Source: Micromonospora tarapacensis (GTDB taxonomy: Bacteria; Actinomycetota; Actinomycetes; Mycobacteriales; Micromonosporaceae). Taken from it: a stretch of 64,000 nucleotides of DNA. Positions 52,473 through 60,639 of the stretch are shown here, piece by piece; the stretch's first letter is position 1, and the number at the start of each line of letters is the position of its first letter. The stretch spans positions 4,885,324-4,949,323 of the forward strand of contig NZ_JAHCDI010000004.1 of the NCBI RefSeq assembly GCF_019697375.1, written 5' to 3'. Both the position numbers and the translations under genes were made by a program. The notes under the pieces were generated by a model. The model saw nothing but the letters and a program-made list of their open reading frames with translations, was not told the origin of the DNA and ran no database searches.

Positions 52473-52873
52473 CCTGTCACTGACCCTTCGCGGGGTTCGA
52501 CGTGGAAGGGTGCATGGTCTGCTCCGCCGGGTCAGACAGGCGGCCTAATCGTGTGGAGCCGGCGCGCACTCATCTCAAGCAGAAGCGAATGCGCCACGTG
52601 GTCGATGCCGAGTCGCTGGTGACGGATCGTTATGACGGTCGCCGACCCGTTCCTGTGAGTTCCGCTGAGTCCGCTGGTCGGCTCGCGGAGGTTGATGCAT
52701 CGGACGGCACCCGGTCGTCGCGTCGTCCGCCTGCACGACGCTGTGCACGTTCGCCTGTACCTACCCGTGCACATCGGCCCGTACGTCGATAGCCGCAGCA
52801 TTGCGCACCTTCTGATATCCGACTCTCCCAATAGAGTGCGGGGAGTGGCGTTCGATGTATGACCCTCCGGTGG
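52473..52873. other. Intergenic region, no gene recognised
   Basis: About 400 bp between convergent units. A 96-codon frame (52502-52792) is Arg/Ser-rich without protein character. No strong hairpin or repeat was found. Confidence 0.5.
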
Positions 52874-54112
52874 TCACCGCGCTCGCCCCGGCATGGGCCA
52901 GGTCGTGGCGATCACGGTGTGCCGACGGGCCACGACGAGTTGTGGCTGCCCGGTAGCTACCGGTGGGGTGGTGCCGTGCGGGTGGACCGTGATCTCCGGA
53001 GCGGGTGCGTGTCGGTAGTCACGATCCCAGACGGCGATGAGGTTAAGCAGGTCGGCGGTGAGCGCATGCGCGTCGGGGCCGAAGCCGTGAGCGCCGAACT
53101 GCCACCGGTCATCGCCGATTTTGCGCATGGTCAGGTAGGCGAGGCTGCCGGACGTGAGCAGGGTCGGGCAGGTGAACCGGTCCTGCGGGTCGACCAGGCC
53201 CTCGGTACGTTGCCGGTCGACGGCGAGGGCACCGAACGGGCGGGGCTGGCTGGACAGCCACAGGTGCAAGCGTTCGAACGACTCAAGCTCGTGCATGGTT
53301 ATGGTGACCGGCGACCACACATCCCGTCGCGGCTGGTCGAGGGCAGCAGTGAGAGCGCCGGCATCCACCTCGGTCGGATCGTCGAGCAGCAGGACGATGT
53401 CGTTGCCGCGCAGCGGCACCCGGCGGGCGAGCTGGCTGCCGTTGCCCTGCATCGCGACGAAGCCACATTGCAGGGCTGCGGTCGCGACGAGATGATCACC
53501 GGATCGCCGCAGAGTGAGATAGCGAGTCAGCGTCCGCATCCGCATCGGAACGACGATCCTGCCGCTCGGAGCGAGTTGCTCGATCCAGGACGGGGCGATG
53601 TCGCCGGCCTCAACGGACACGATGATCGCGTCGAACGGCGCTCCCGGTGGGTGGCCGAGATTGCCGTCGCCGTGCACGACCTGAACCTGGGGGTAGCCGG
53701 CCCGGTCGAGGTAGGTGCGGGCCTTGCCGGTGATGTCGGCGTCAATGTCGACGGTGACCACGTGCCCGTCCGGGCCGACTAGTTCGGCCATCAAGGCCGC
53801 CTGGAAACCGCCGGAGCCGACCTCGAGGGCGCGTGCGCCCGGCCGCAGATCGGCCTGCTCTAGGGCATATGCCTGGAGATATGGCGCCGAGACGGTGCTG
53901 GTCGACTTGCCGTCGGGCCCGCGCTTGGTCACGACGATCGTATCCTCGTACGCCTGTTGTGGGGTGACCGTGTCCGGCACGAACAGGTGCCGGGGCACCG
54001 TCCGGAAGGCGTGCTCGATCGCTGGTGTGCAGATCCAGTTCTTCGCTCTCAGGGTTGCTACCAGGTCGGCGCGGAGCCGGTCCGGTGAGGTGCTCTCGAC
54101 CGTGGTGTCCAC
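52874..54112 (-). CDS. PCMT-type methyltransferase of the FxLD-system class
   Basis: 412 residues. An L-isoaspartate methyltransferase-like domain: AIEHAFRTVPRHLFVPD, KRGPDGKSTSTVSAPYLQA, SAM motif I ALEVGSGGFQAALMAEL, VVTVDID, and APSWIEQLAPSGRIVVP. A C-terminal extension carries RPFGALAVD, GSLAYLTMRKI, FGAHGFGPDA and AVWDRDYR. This architecture matches the methyltransferases of FxLD lanthipeptide loci. GTG 54112 follows AAGGA. Here no FxLD precursor or dehydratase was seen, so the substrate, probably an Asp residue of a peptide, is open. Last gene of the operon. Confidence 0.82.
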   Translation of the reverse strand: MDTTVESTSPDRLRADLVATLRAKNWICTPAIEHAFRTVPRHLFVPDTVTPQQAYEDTIVVTKRGPDGKSTSTVSAPYLQAYALEQADLRPGARALEVGSGGFQAALMAELVGPDGHVVTVDIDADITGKARTYLDRAGYPQVQVVHGDGNLGHPPGAPFDAIIVSVEAGDIAPSWIEQLAPSGRIVVPMRMRTLTRYLTLRRSGDHLVATAALQCGFVAMQGNGSQLARRVPLRGNDIVLLLDDPTEVDAGALTAALDQPRRDVWSPVTITMHELESFERLHLWLSSQPRPFGALAVDRQRTEGLVDPQDRFTCPTLLTSGSLAYLTMRKIGDDRWQFGAHGFGPDAHALTADLLNLIAVWDRDYRHAPAPEITVHPHGTTPPVATGQPQLVVARRHTVIATTWPMPGRAR

Positions 54113-54199
54113 TCCTGCTGTCCTTTCCGGAGGTGTTCATCTGCGTGATGCGGGGTGTCGGGCGCGGGTGCGGGTGCGGCAAAGCCGCTACCGTCCGCG

Positions 54200-54374
54200 T
54201 CACTGGTGGGTGTTGAGCACGCCGTCGGGCAGGGCCGGGAGCGGCCAGTCGGCCGGTACCCGCCACGGGCAGGTCGCAGGTGTCGATGCCGTCCGGCTTG
54301 AAGACAACAGTCAACGGGAGGCCTCCGTTCACGAGGTGGCTGCCGAGCGGGGAGAGCGAGCATGTCGGGCGCAT
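54200..54374 (-). pseudogene. Small open frame with WPLPALPDGV ending, interrupted by one base
   Basis: From ATG 54374 (or GTG 54332) the frame reads VNGGLPLTVVFKPDGIDTCDLP. It then loses protein character unless one G is removed near 54260-54269, after which it reads WRVPADWPLPALPDGVLNTHQ and stops at 54200. The repaired product is about 58 residues. It is small, lies between two modifying-enzyme genes and is therefore a candidate peptide substrate, but it shows no FxLD motif or known leader. The reconstruction is inference. Confidence 0.45.
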
Positions 54375-54399
54375 TGAGGCAGCGGCTGCACTCGCCGGG

Positions 54400-54891
54400 T
54401 CAGTCGTCGCGGGCGGGAAGTTGGGCCAGGCCGGCGGGGGGCGAGTGCTCTGCCCAGCCGTCCAGGGAGAAGGGGCGCCCGCTGTGGATCTGTTCCAGGG
54501 CGGCCACGGTGTACGCGATCGTGGTGGCGGGTGGCTGCGCCGGGTCCGCCCAGATCAGGCCTGCGCATTTGTGGGGTTCCCGGTTGACCGGCTGGCCTTG
54601 CCAGCCGGTGGCGAGGAAGAAGAAGCCGAGCCGCGGGTCGTCGTGGCCGTGGCGGCGGTGCACGACATGAACGAACTCCAGATTCGTCTCGGACAGCTCG
54701 ACACCGGTTTCCTCGGCCGTCTCCCGTATCGCGCCGACGACGACCGATTCCCCATCTTCCAGGTGTCCACCGGGCAGACAGAGCTGGCCAGCGGCATCAC
54801 CGGTGCCGGCGCGTTGCAGGAACAGGACCTGGCCGTCGGCGCGGCGCAGCAGCACGTGCACGACGACGATGGTGCGATATCGGCTGGTCAA
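54400..54891 (-). CDS. NUDIX hydrolase
   Basis: 163 residues. The complete Nudix box is GGHLEDGESVVVGAIRETAEETGVEL (GX5EX7REUXEEXGU), within an MTH1-like context (TIVVVHVLLRRADGQVLFLQRA). It hydrolyses a nucleoside-diphosphate-linked compound; the substrate is unknown. It starts at TTG 54891 after GAAGGG. It lies between the two methyltransferase genes on the same strand. Confidence 0.9.
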   Translation of the reverse strand: MTSRYRTIVVVHVLLRRADGQVLFLQRAGTGDAAGQLCLPGGHLEDGESVVVGAIRETAEETGVELSETNLEFVHVVHRRHGHDDPRLGFFFLATGWQGQPVNREPHKCAGLIWADPAQPPATTIAYTVAALEQIHSGRPFSLDGWAEHSPPAGLAQLPARDD

Positions 54892-54939
54892 TAGGTTGCC
54901 CTTCCACCTCGGTTGCGGGCCTACTCAAGGGCGGCTAGG

Positions 54940-56007
54940 TCATCGACCCGCCGCGGCGACTGCCGGTCGGCTGGTCACGGACCCATGGCCGACCTGCAGG
55001 TCCCAGCCGGCGAGATCAGGGCCGCCGTGCGGCATCAGGGTGCAGGCGAAGGACTCGGGTGCCGGACGGCCGGCGTGTTCCCACCGTTGCAGCCAGGTCC
55101 GCAAGGAGTGCAGCGACGGCGAGTCCAGCCCGTCCGCGATGACCCTGCCATCGGTCAGGACCACCGCCGCCGAACTTGGTGTGGTGTGACCGAGTCCGCG
55201 GATCTCGTTGCGCAGCGACACCAGGCTCAGCTGCGGGTCGCCGAGCGCGGACGTCCAGGTGTACCAGGAGCGCCAGTGCAGCTCCATCTGCCGATACGTG
55301 TCGGTGTACCCGGGATGCAGCAGCTGGCCGAGTGCGGAGCGGGCGCCGGTGTGCTGGGCGTCGTCGGCAGCGCGCCAGCAGATGCCGATCCAGGACGGAT
55401 CGGGCTGGCGGTCGCAGTAGTCGACCCAGCGGCCGGGGACGGTCAGGGCATCGTCGACCGCGACGGGCGTGCTCTGGGCGTAGCCGCCCCCGGCGAGGGC
55501 TTCGATACGAGGTTTCCCGGCCGCGACGGTGATGGTGGCGATCAACGTGGCCGACGGCAGAGCCGTGATCGGCAGACACGCGACGATCCGCCCACCGTTC
55601 ACGACCTGCTGCGTCCACGCCTTCGGCAGCCGCGGCGGAGCACACCACGAAACAGCTCGATGGAAGGGCGCTGCGGTTGGATAGCCGGCCAGGCCGTCGC
55701 CAACATGGCAGTCGACGCTGGTTACCCCGCGCTCGGCGTGGATGGCTGCCGCGCGGCGGACGAGTTCGTCGCTGATGTCGATGCTGGTGACCTGGCCGTC
55801 CGGGCAGCACAGGTGCGCGAGCAGCGCCCCGCTGTACCCGGAGCCCGTACCGATCTCAAGCACCCGGTCCCCGGCGCGGACCTGCAGGGCGGCCAGCTCG
55901 CGGCGGATCGACTCCGGTGCCGAGCGGTGCACCGTTTCGCCGTGCCGCTCATGGTGGGTGTAGATCGGGGCCGGTACGGCGTCGAAGGCCCGGTCGAGGT
56001 CGGTCAC
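54940..56007 (-). CDS. Second PCMT-type methyltransferase
   Basis: 355 residues. SAM motif I DRVLEIGTGSGYSGALLAHL, then VTSIDISDELV, GDGLAGYPTAAPF and PKAWTQQVVNGGRIV are those of isoaspartate methyltransferases. The typical N-terminal RHxFVP is absent; the protein begins DAVPAPIYTHHERHGETVHRSAPE. It has a long C-terminal domain without known motifs. GTG 56007 follows GAAGGGAG. Paralogous in class but not close to the 52874-54112 product, suggesting two methylations or a chaperone-like pairing. Confidence 0.82.
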   Translation of the reverse strand: MTDLDRAFDAVPAPIYTHHERHGETVHRSAPESIRRELAALQVRAGDRVLEIGTGSGYSGALLAHLCCPDGQVTSIDISDELVRRAAAIHAERGVTSVDCHVGDGLAGYPTAAPFHRAVSWCAPPRLPKAWTQQVVNGGRIVACLPITALPSATLIATITVAAGKPRIEALAGGGYAQSTPVAVDDALTVPGRWVDYCDRQPDPSWIGICWRAADDAQHTGARSALGQLLHPGYTDTYRQMELHWRSWYTWTSALGDPQLSLVSLRNEIRGLGHTTPSSAAVVLTDGRVIADGLDSPSLHSLRTWLQRWEHAGRPAPESFACTLMPHGGPDLAGWDLQVGHGSVTSRPAVAAAGR

Positions 56008-56029
56008 GGCTGCTCCCTTCTACAGAGGC

Positions 56030-57244
56030 TCAGGGGTGGGTGCGGTCGAGGCTGCGGGCATCGGTGACCCGGCGGGTGGCGTAGATGTCACCGGCCCGGG
56101 CGGCGGCTCGCCACGGCCGGGCCTTGTTCAGCGCGATATCCAGGTCCGCATCGGTGCGGTCCAGATCGACGCAGACGACGTCCGGGCCGTCCGACTTCGC
56201 GCGGCGCAGCAGATAGCCGTGCGGGCCGATCAGCGCGGAGGACGCGGCCGGTGCGCATTGAGCGGGCACGGCCATGCTGACCCAGCGTCCGGTGGTGGCA
56301 GCGTGCCCGCGGGCGATGATCTCGAAGATCGGGTCCTCGGAGAAGCTGGAGAACAGCACGCAGTCCACACCGAGGTCGGCCTGCTGCATCCACAACTCAG
56401 GGAAGTTGACCTCAATACAGAGCAGACAGCCGAAGGTGAACCCGTCCACCGCGAAGGTGCAGACGTGCTCGCCCGGGGTGTAGAAACCACTGATCTCGTT
56501 GTGAGACAGCAGCCGCTTGTCGTACCGGTCGACCAAATCGCCGCTGTCGTTGATCACCCACAGCGAGTTGTGGGGCCAGTGATCTCCGGTGAGCCGGTGG
56601 TTGCCGCCGACAACGACCCACACCCCGAGCTCACCGGCCAGTGCCATCGTTACGGCCAGTTGTTCGGCGACCGGCGCCCAGTCGATGTGCCATCCAGCGT
56701 AGTGCGGCTTGGCCGCACCCGCGTAGCCGCTCAGCGCGCCTTCGGCGAAGTGGACGAGCCGGGCGCCGCCGTCGGCGGCCTGCCGCATGGCGGCCCGGAT
56801 CGCGGTGCCGTTGGCGGCCGGGTCGGCGGCGACGTGAGTCTGCGCGATGGCGATACGGATCCGGTCGGCCACGTTCACCGCTTCGCGGGTGTCGGGTCGC
56901 CGGTCTGTACGAGCCGGCTGAACAGCCTGATGAGCAACCGTCACGTACGGCGGCGCATTGAGGGTGGCGTCGAAGTCCGCGAGGACGGTCGCTGCTGGCG
57001 GCCGGTCGGCGAACATCGCCGTGGTGCTGCCGGTTTGATAGGCGGTGACCGGCGCGTGTGCCGGCGGTCGCATCAGCGCCTCGAGTCGGCTCACCTCGAC
57101 AAGCCTCGCGCCGACTGGGCGCAGCAGCACGGCACCGACTTCGATCGGCTCAGGGAATCCCGCCGGGGTGCTGCCCTCGAAGTCGATCCCGATCCAGGTC
57201 ACGGCGAAGGCCGGGTCACTCGCATACCGCGACAAATCGATCAT
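56030..57244 (-). CDS. Truncated DEDDh exonuclease in frame with a nitrilase-family amidohydrolase
   Basis: One open frame of 404 codons. From ATG 57244 the first 122 codons begin a DnaQ-like exonuclease (AVTWIGIDFEGSTPAGFPEPIEVGAVLL, later VTVAHQA), which breaks off before the second catalytic half. From about GTG 56878 (VNVADRIRIAIAQTHVA) a complete 282-residue carbon-nitrogen hydrolase follows, with catalytic Glu in FAEGALSG, Lys in DKRLLSHNE and Cys in GCLLCIEVNFPE. Either a deletion fused two genes or the nitrilase starts independently at 56878. ATG 57244 overlaps the kinase stop. Confidence 0.75.
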   Translation of the reverse strand: MIDLSRYASDPAFAVTWIGIDFEGSTPAGFPEPIEVGAVLLRPVGARLVEVSRLEALMRPPAHAPVTAYQTGSTTAMFADRPPAATVLADFDATLNAPPYVTVAHQAVQPARTDRRPDTREAVNVADRIRIAIAQTHVAADPAANGTAIRAAMRQAADGGARLVHFAEGALSGYAGAAKPHYAGWHIDWAPVAEQLAVTMALAGELGVWVVVGGNHRLTGDHWPHNSLWVINDSGDLVDRYDKRLLSHNEISGFYTPGEHVCTFAVDGFTFGCLLCIEVNFPELWMQQADLGVDCVLFSSFSEDPIFEIIARGHAATTGRWVSMAVPAQCAPAASSALIGPHGYLLRRAKSDGPDVVCVDLDRTDADLDIALNKARPWRAAARAGDIYATRRVTDARSLDRTHP

Positions 57245-57778
57245 CGGCCACCCTTCCTGCCATCGAGTCGGGCGACGAACTGCTCGGCCTGGCGGCGGGT
57301 GGTCAGGTGAACCACCGTGGCGTGCGGCCCGTGCTCGGCGATGCACGCCAGGTACCGGCGCCGATACAAGTTCACGTATTGGAGGAAGGTCCAGGTGACA
57401 CGGTCGAAAACGCCGTCGGCGTGCTGTCCGCCGCAGTAGCGCCAGCGGCGCTGCCGGATGCCCCCACAGGCAGACCAGGGGCGGCGGGTCCACCACGATG
57501 ACGGTGTCCGCTGCCGCCGCTCCGATCGGCAGTGACGCCAGGCAGTTCCCGTCCGTGATCCATTGTTCGGCGGCGACCGCCTCGCGCTGCCGGGCGGCGA
57601 ACTCGTCCTCGAGAATCAGGTTCCAGTCGGTGCCGTAGCGCAGCGCATCCAGGTGGGTCACCGGGATGTCCAGCAGGGCGCTGAGCTGGCTGGCGAGCAC
57701 GGTCTTGCCGGCGCTGCCGGCACCGACGATGGCGATCTTGCACAGGCGAGCTTTCGTGGGGTCCGACGTCGTCGTCAT
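57241..57778 (-). pseudogene. P-loop kinase-like protein, frameshifted in a G run
   Basis: From ATG 57778 the frame gives a Walker A KIAIVGAGSAGKTVLASQL, then THLDALRYGTDWNL and EQWITDGNCLASLP, matching adenylate-kinase/FlaR-like topology-modulation proteins. After PPPLVCLWG the frame becomes Arg/Pro-rich. Removing one C from the CCCCC run at 57461-57465 continues the protein as RVTWTFLQYVNLYRRRYLACIAEHG to a stop overlapping the next ATG (ATGA), about 178 residues. The conserved overlap strongly supports the repaired frame. Confidence 0.75.
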
Positions 57779-59763
57779 GGCGTGCTCCGTCCGGCGGTCG
57801 CGGTCTGCCGGGGCACCGCCGCAGCGGGGCCGGTGGTGGTGTCGTAGCCGGCGGCTTGCAGGGTGAACAGCTCTGCGTACCGCCCGCCGGCGCTCATCAG
57901 GTCGTCGTGGGTGCCGGCCTCGACGAGACGGCCGTGGTGCAGAACGAAGATGCGGTCGGCGTGGCGGACGTTGGCCAGCCGGTGGGTGATCAGGATGGTG
58001 ATGCCCTGTCCCTGACGGTCCCGGATGGCCTGGAAGAGGGCGTCCTCGGCACGGGGGTCGAGGGCGGACGAGGGCTCGTCCATGATGAGCACGTCGGCGT
58101 CGCGCAGAAACCCGCGAGCAGCGGTGATGCGCTGCCACTGACCACCCGAGAGGTCCTGTCCCCCGGCGAAGGTGCGGTCGAGCAGCGTCTCGTATCCGTG
58201 GGGTAGCTCGATGATCATGTCGTGGGCGACGGCGCGGGCGGCGGCGGCCTCGATGTGGGTCTGTTCGGCGTGGGTGGTGATGTCGCCGACGGCGATGTTC
58301 GTGGCGGCGGTGAACGGCCACTTGTGGTACTCCTGGGTCACGACCCCGATCCGCGCCCGCAGCGCGTCGGTGCCCCAGTCGTCGGCTGGCCGGCCGTTGT
58401 AACGGATAGTGCCGCCGGTGGGGGTGCGCAGGGTGGCGATCATGGTGGCGAGGGTGGACTTGCCGGAGCCGTTCTCCCCGACGAACGCCACCGTCTGCCC
58501 GGCTTCAATGGTCAGGCTGACCTGGTCGACGGCCGCCGTGTCACGGTCGGGATAGCGCAGGCTCACCGCATCAACGGTGATCTCCTCCAGCCGGCCCGGT
58601 GCCGGCAACTCGGCGGCCGGTTCGGTGTGCGATGGCAGGTAGTCGGCGGCGCGGGTCATGAAGCCGGTGTAGTCGCGGAAGTGCTGCCCCTCGGTGTAGA
58701 CCCGGTCGACCTGGAAGGTGACCACCGCCAGTGACCGTTGCGCGGCCTGCACGGCGATGACGCAGGTCGCCGCAGCGGCGAGGGGGATCTGGCCATCGAC
58801 GAGCAGCAGCCCGAGCAGGACGTAGACCACGGCGGTGGCGACGCCGCCGATCATCGCGCCTACGGTGGTCGTCGTGGTGACCCGCCGCGCCAGGGCGAGT
58901 TGGATGCCGGTCTCGACGGCCATGACCCGGTCGTACTGGTCAAGGAGGAACCCGCGCAGCCCGTAGGAGCGCAGTTCGGGGGCCGAGTCACGTTCGGCCA
59001 TCAGCCGGTGCAGCAACCACAACCGGCGGCGGCGTACCGAACCGGCGGCGTAGGTCTGGTAGCGCAGGTGCCCAGCGCGCAGCGACGCCCACCCGTTCGG
59101 TACGGTCGCCACCAGCAGGGCGAGCAACAGCAGCGGATGGACCACCACCACGGCGACCGCGACGGCGAGGACCCCGGCGAGGCCGGCGAGCAGGTTCATC
59201 GACGCCTGCACCAGGCCGGTGGTGGAGTCCGCGCCCCGGGAGGCCCGTTCCATGTCGTCGGCGAACGCGTCGGCGTCGAACGCCTCCAACCGCACCGCGG
59301 TGGTCACCTCGAACAGGCCGCGTTCGACCTCCCGGTCCACCTTCGGGGTCAGGCCGTTCTGCGCGTACCCCATCGCGGTGGCCATCCCGGCGCGCAACGC
59401 GGTCACCGCCGCGAGCGCGGCCAGGGCGGGCAGCGCGGCGACGACCTTGTCGGCGGTCGGCCCACCAGCGAACAGCTCCACCAGCACCCGCTGCGCCGCA
59501 AGCAGCCCGAACGCCGCCATCACCCCCGCGACCACCGTGGTTGCCGCCACCACCGACGTGCGGACCCGGTCGGCGCGCCAGCTCACTACCAGCGCCGACC
59601 TGACCAGGCGGGGTAGCTCGGAGAAGACGGCGAACAAGCCCGCCTGCGCCCGCGCCCGCACCCCGGACTCCCACCACATCTCCCGCAGCTCCGGCAGCAC
59701 CGAATCCCGCTGCGGCGTCCCGGGACGGGCAGGCGTCCGGTCGGGGTTCACGGTTCTGGGCAT
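57775..59763 (-). CDS. ABC transporter, fused membrane and ATPase domains
   Basis: 662-residue half-transporter. The membrane domain spans residues 70-330 (VVAATTVVAGVMAAFGLL, VAVAVAVVVVHPLLLLALL, GVATAVVYVLLGLLLV). The ATPase domain has Walker A GENGSGKST, Q-loop VTQEYHKWPFT, signature LSGGQWQR, Walker B VLIMDEPSSALD and LITHRL. It works as a homodimer, probably exporting the operon's product; related exporters accompany peptide-antibiotic loci. ATG 59763 follows CGGGAGG. The stop overlaps the kinase ATG (ATGA). First gene of the minus-strand operon. Confidence 0.9.
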   Translation of the reverse strand: MPRTVNPDRTPARPGTPQRDSVLPELREMWWESGVRARAQAGLFAVFSELPRLVRSALVVSWRADRVRTSVVAATTVVAGVMAAFGLLAAQRVLVELFAGGPTADKVVAALPALAALAAVTALRAGMATAMGYAQNGLTPKVDREVERGLFEVTTAVRLEAFDADAFADDMERASRGADSTTGLVQASMNLLAGLAGVLAVAVAVVVVHPLLLLALLVATVPNGWASLRAGHLRYQTYAAGSVRRRRLWLLHRLMAERDSAPELRSYGLRGFLLDQYDRVMAVETGIQLALARRVTTTTTVGAMIGGVATAVVYVLLGLLLVDGQIPLAAAATCVIAVQAAQRSLAVVTFQVDRVYTEGQHFRDYTGFMTRAADYLPSHTEPAAELPAPGRLEEITVDAVSLRYPDRDTAAVDQVSLTIEAGQTVAFVGENGSGKSTLATMIATLRTPTGGTIRYNGRPADDWGTDALRARIGVVTQEYHKWPFTAATNIAVGDITTHAEQTHIEAAAARAVAHDMIIELPHGYETLLDRTFAGGQDLSGGQWQRITAARGFLRDADVLIMDEPSSALDPRAEDALFQAIRDRQGQGITILITHRLANVRHADRIFVLHHGRLVEAGTHDDLMSAGGRYAELFTLQAAGYDTTTGPAAAVPRQTATAGRSTP

Positions 59764-59912
59764 GGCGATACCTCCCGTGGGTGGGCAGGGTGAACTGCGG
59801 TGGGTGGTGGTGTCTCGAAGGCGGACGGCGGGACGCGCAGGCCCCGTCGGTGGTCTCGGCTGGTGCCGCCGAAGCCGCGCCTCCCGCACGAAAGGCCCCG
59901 GTTGGCCTGCGG

Positions 59913-60395
59913 TCAGGTGACCCGGGCGCCGTCTTCGAGGTAGGAGCAAGAGCCGTCAGCGCGGGCACGCAGCGCCTCGGCGATCCGGCGGGCCACCAGC
60001 GGCCGTAACCGCCGGGCGGTCTGTGGGGGGTTGGACCACGCCCAGCCCTTCAACTCGTCCGGTGGCACCACGATCCGTTCCGTCGCGGTGGCGTCGAGGG
60101 TGCCGCCGTCGTAGACGATCATGACGCCCTCGGTGCGCCCGTCGTGGGCCGGCACCCAGTCCACGACGAGCAGGCGGCCTGGCGTCAGGTCCAGACCGAG
60201 TTCCTCCCGGCACTCCCGGACCGCGGCCTGGTACGGCGACTCGTCGGCCTCGACGCACCCGCCGGGAATCTCCCAATCAGCCCGGTAGACGGGTTCGACC
60301 AGCAGAACCCGCTCGTCCGCGTCGGTGATCAGCAGCCCGGCGGCCATCCGCTTACGGGGCAGGTCTGCGGTGAAATCACGGCGTTCGGAGGGCAT
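59913..60395 (-). CDS. NUDIX hydrolase
   Basis: 160 residues. The Nudix box IPGGCVEADESPYQAAVRECREELGLDL fits the consensus, preceded by RMAAGLLITDADERVLLVEPVYRADWE. ATG 60395 is selected because the upstream frame overlaps divergent promoter DNA and lacks character. It lies 149 bp upstream of the ABC transporter and may head the same operon. Substrate unknown. Confidence 0.88.
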   Translation of the reverse strand: MPSERRDFTADLPRKRMAAGLLITDADERVLLVEPVYRADWEIPGGCVEADESPYQAAVRECREELGLDLTPGRLLVVDWVPAHDGRTEGVMIVYDGGTLDATATERIVVPPDELKGWAWSNPPQTARRLRPLVARRIAEALRARADGSCSYLEDGARVT

Positions 60396-60639
60396 GCGGA
60401 GACGGTAGGGCGCGGCAGGGGCGACACGCCCGCAGCGCCGTGCGCCGACATTGTCGGCAGATTCCGACACCAACTCCGACACCGCCAGCACCGCCGCCCC
60501 GACCTGCCGACAGCGGCGTCGAGACCGCGCGACCACCGGCGGCGGCCGGGTAGGGGCTGTCTCCGGCAGCTCGGAAGTGTCACCGGGGGCAGCTATGGTG
60601 TTCGCTCATCGTGACCGCGGCAAACCGGGGGTGGCAACG

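Noticed and set aside
52502..52792. 96-codon frame in the intergenic region
   Set aside because: Arg/Ser-rich, no ribosome site, no similarity pattern.
52874..60395. Search for an FxLD precursor, LanB/LanC-type enzymes or a leader peptide
   Set aside because: None was visible in any frame inspected, so the locus is not called a lanthipeptide cluster.
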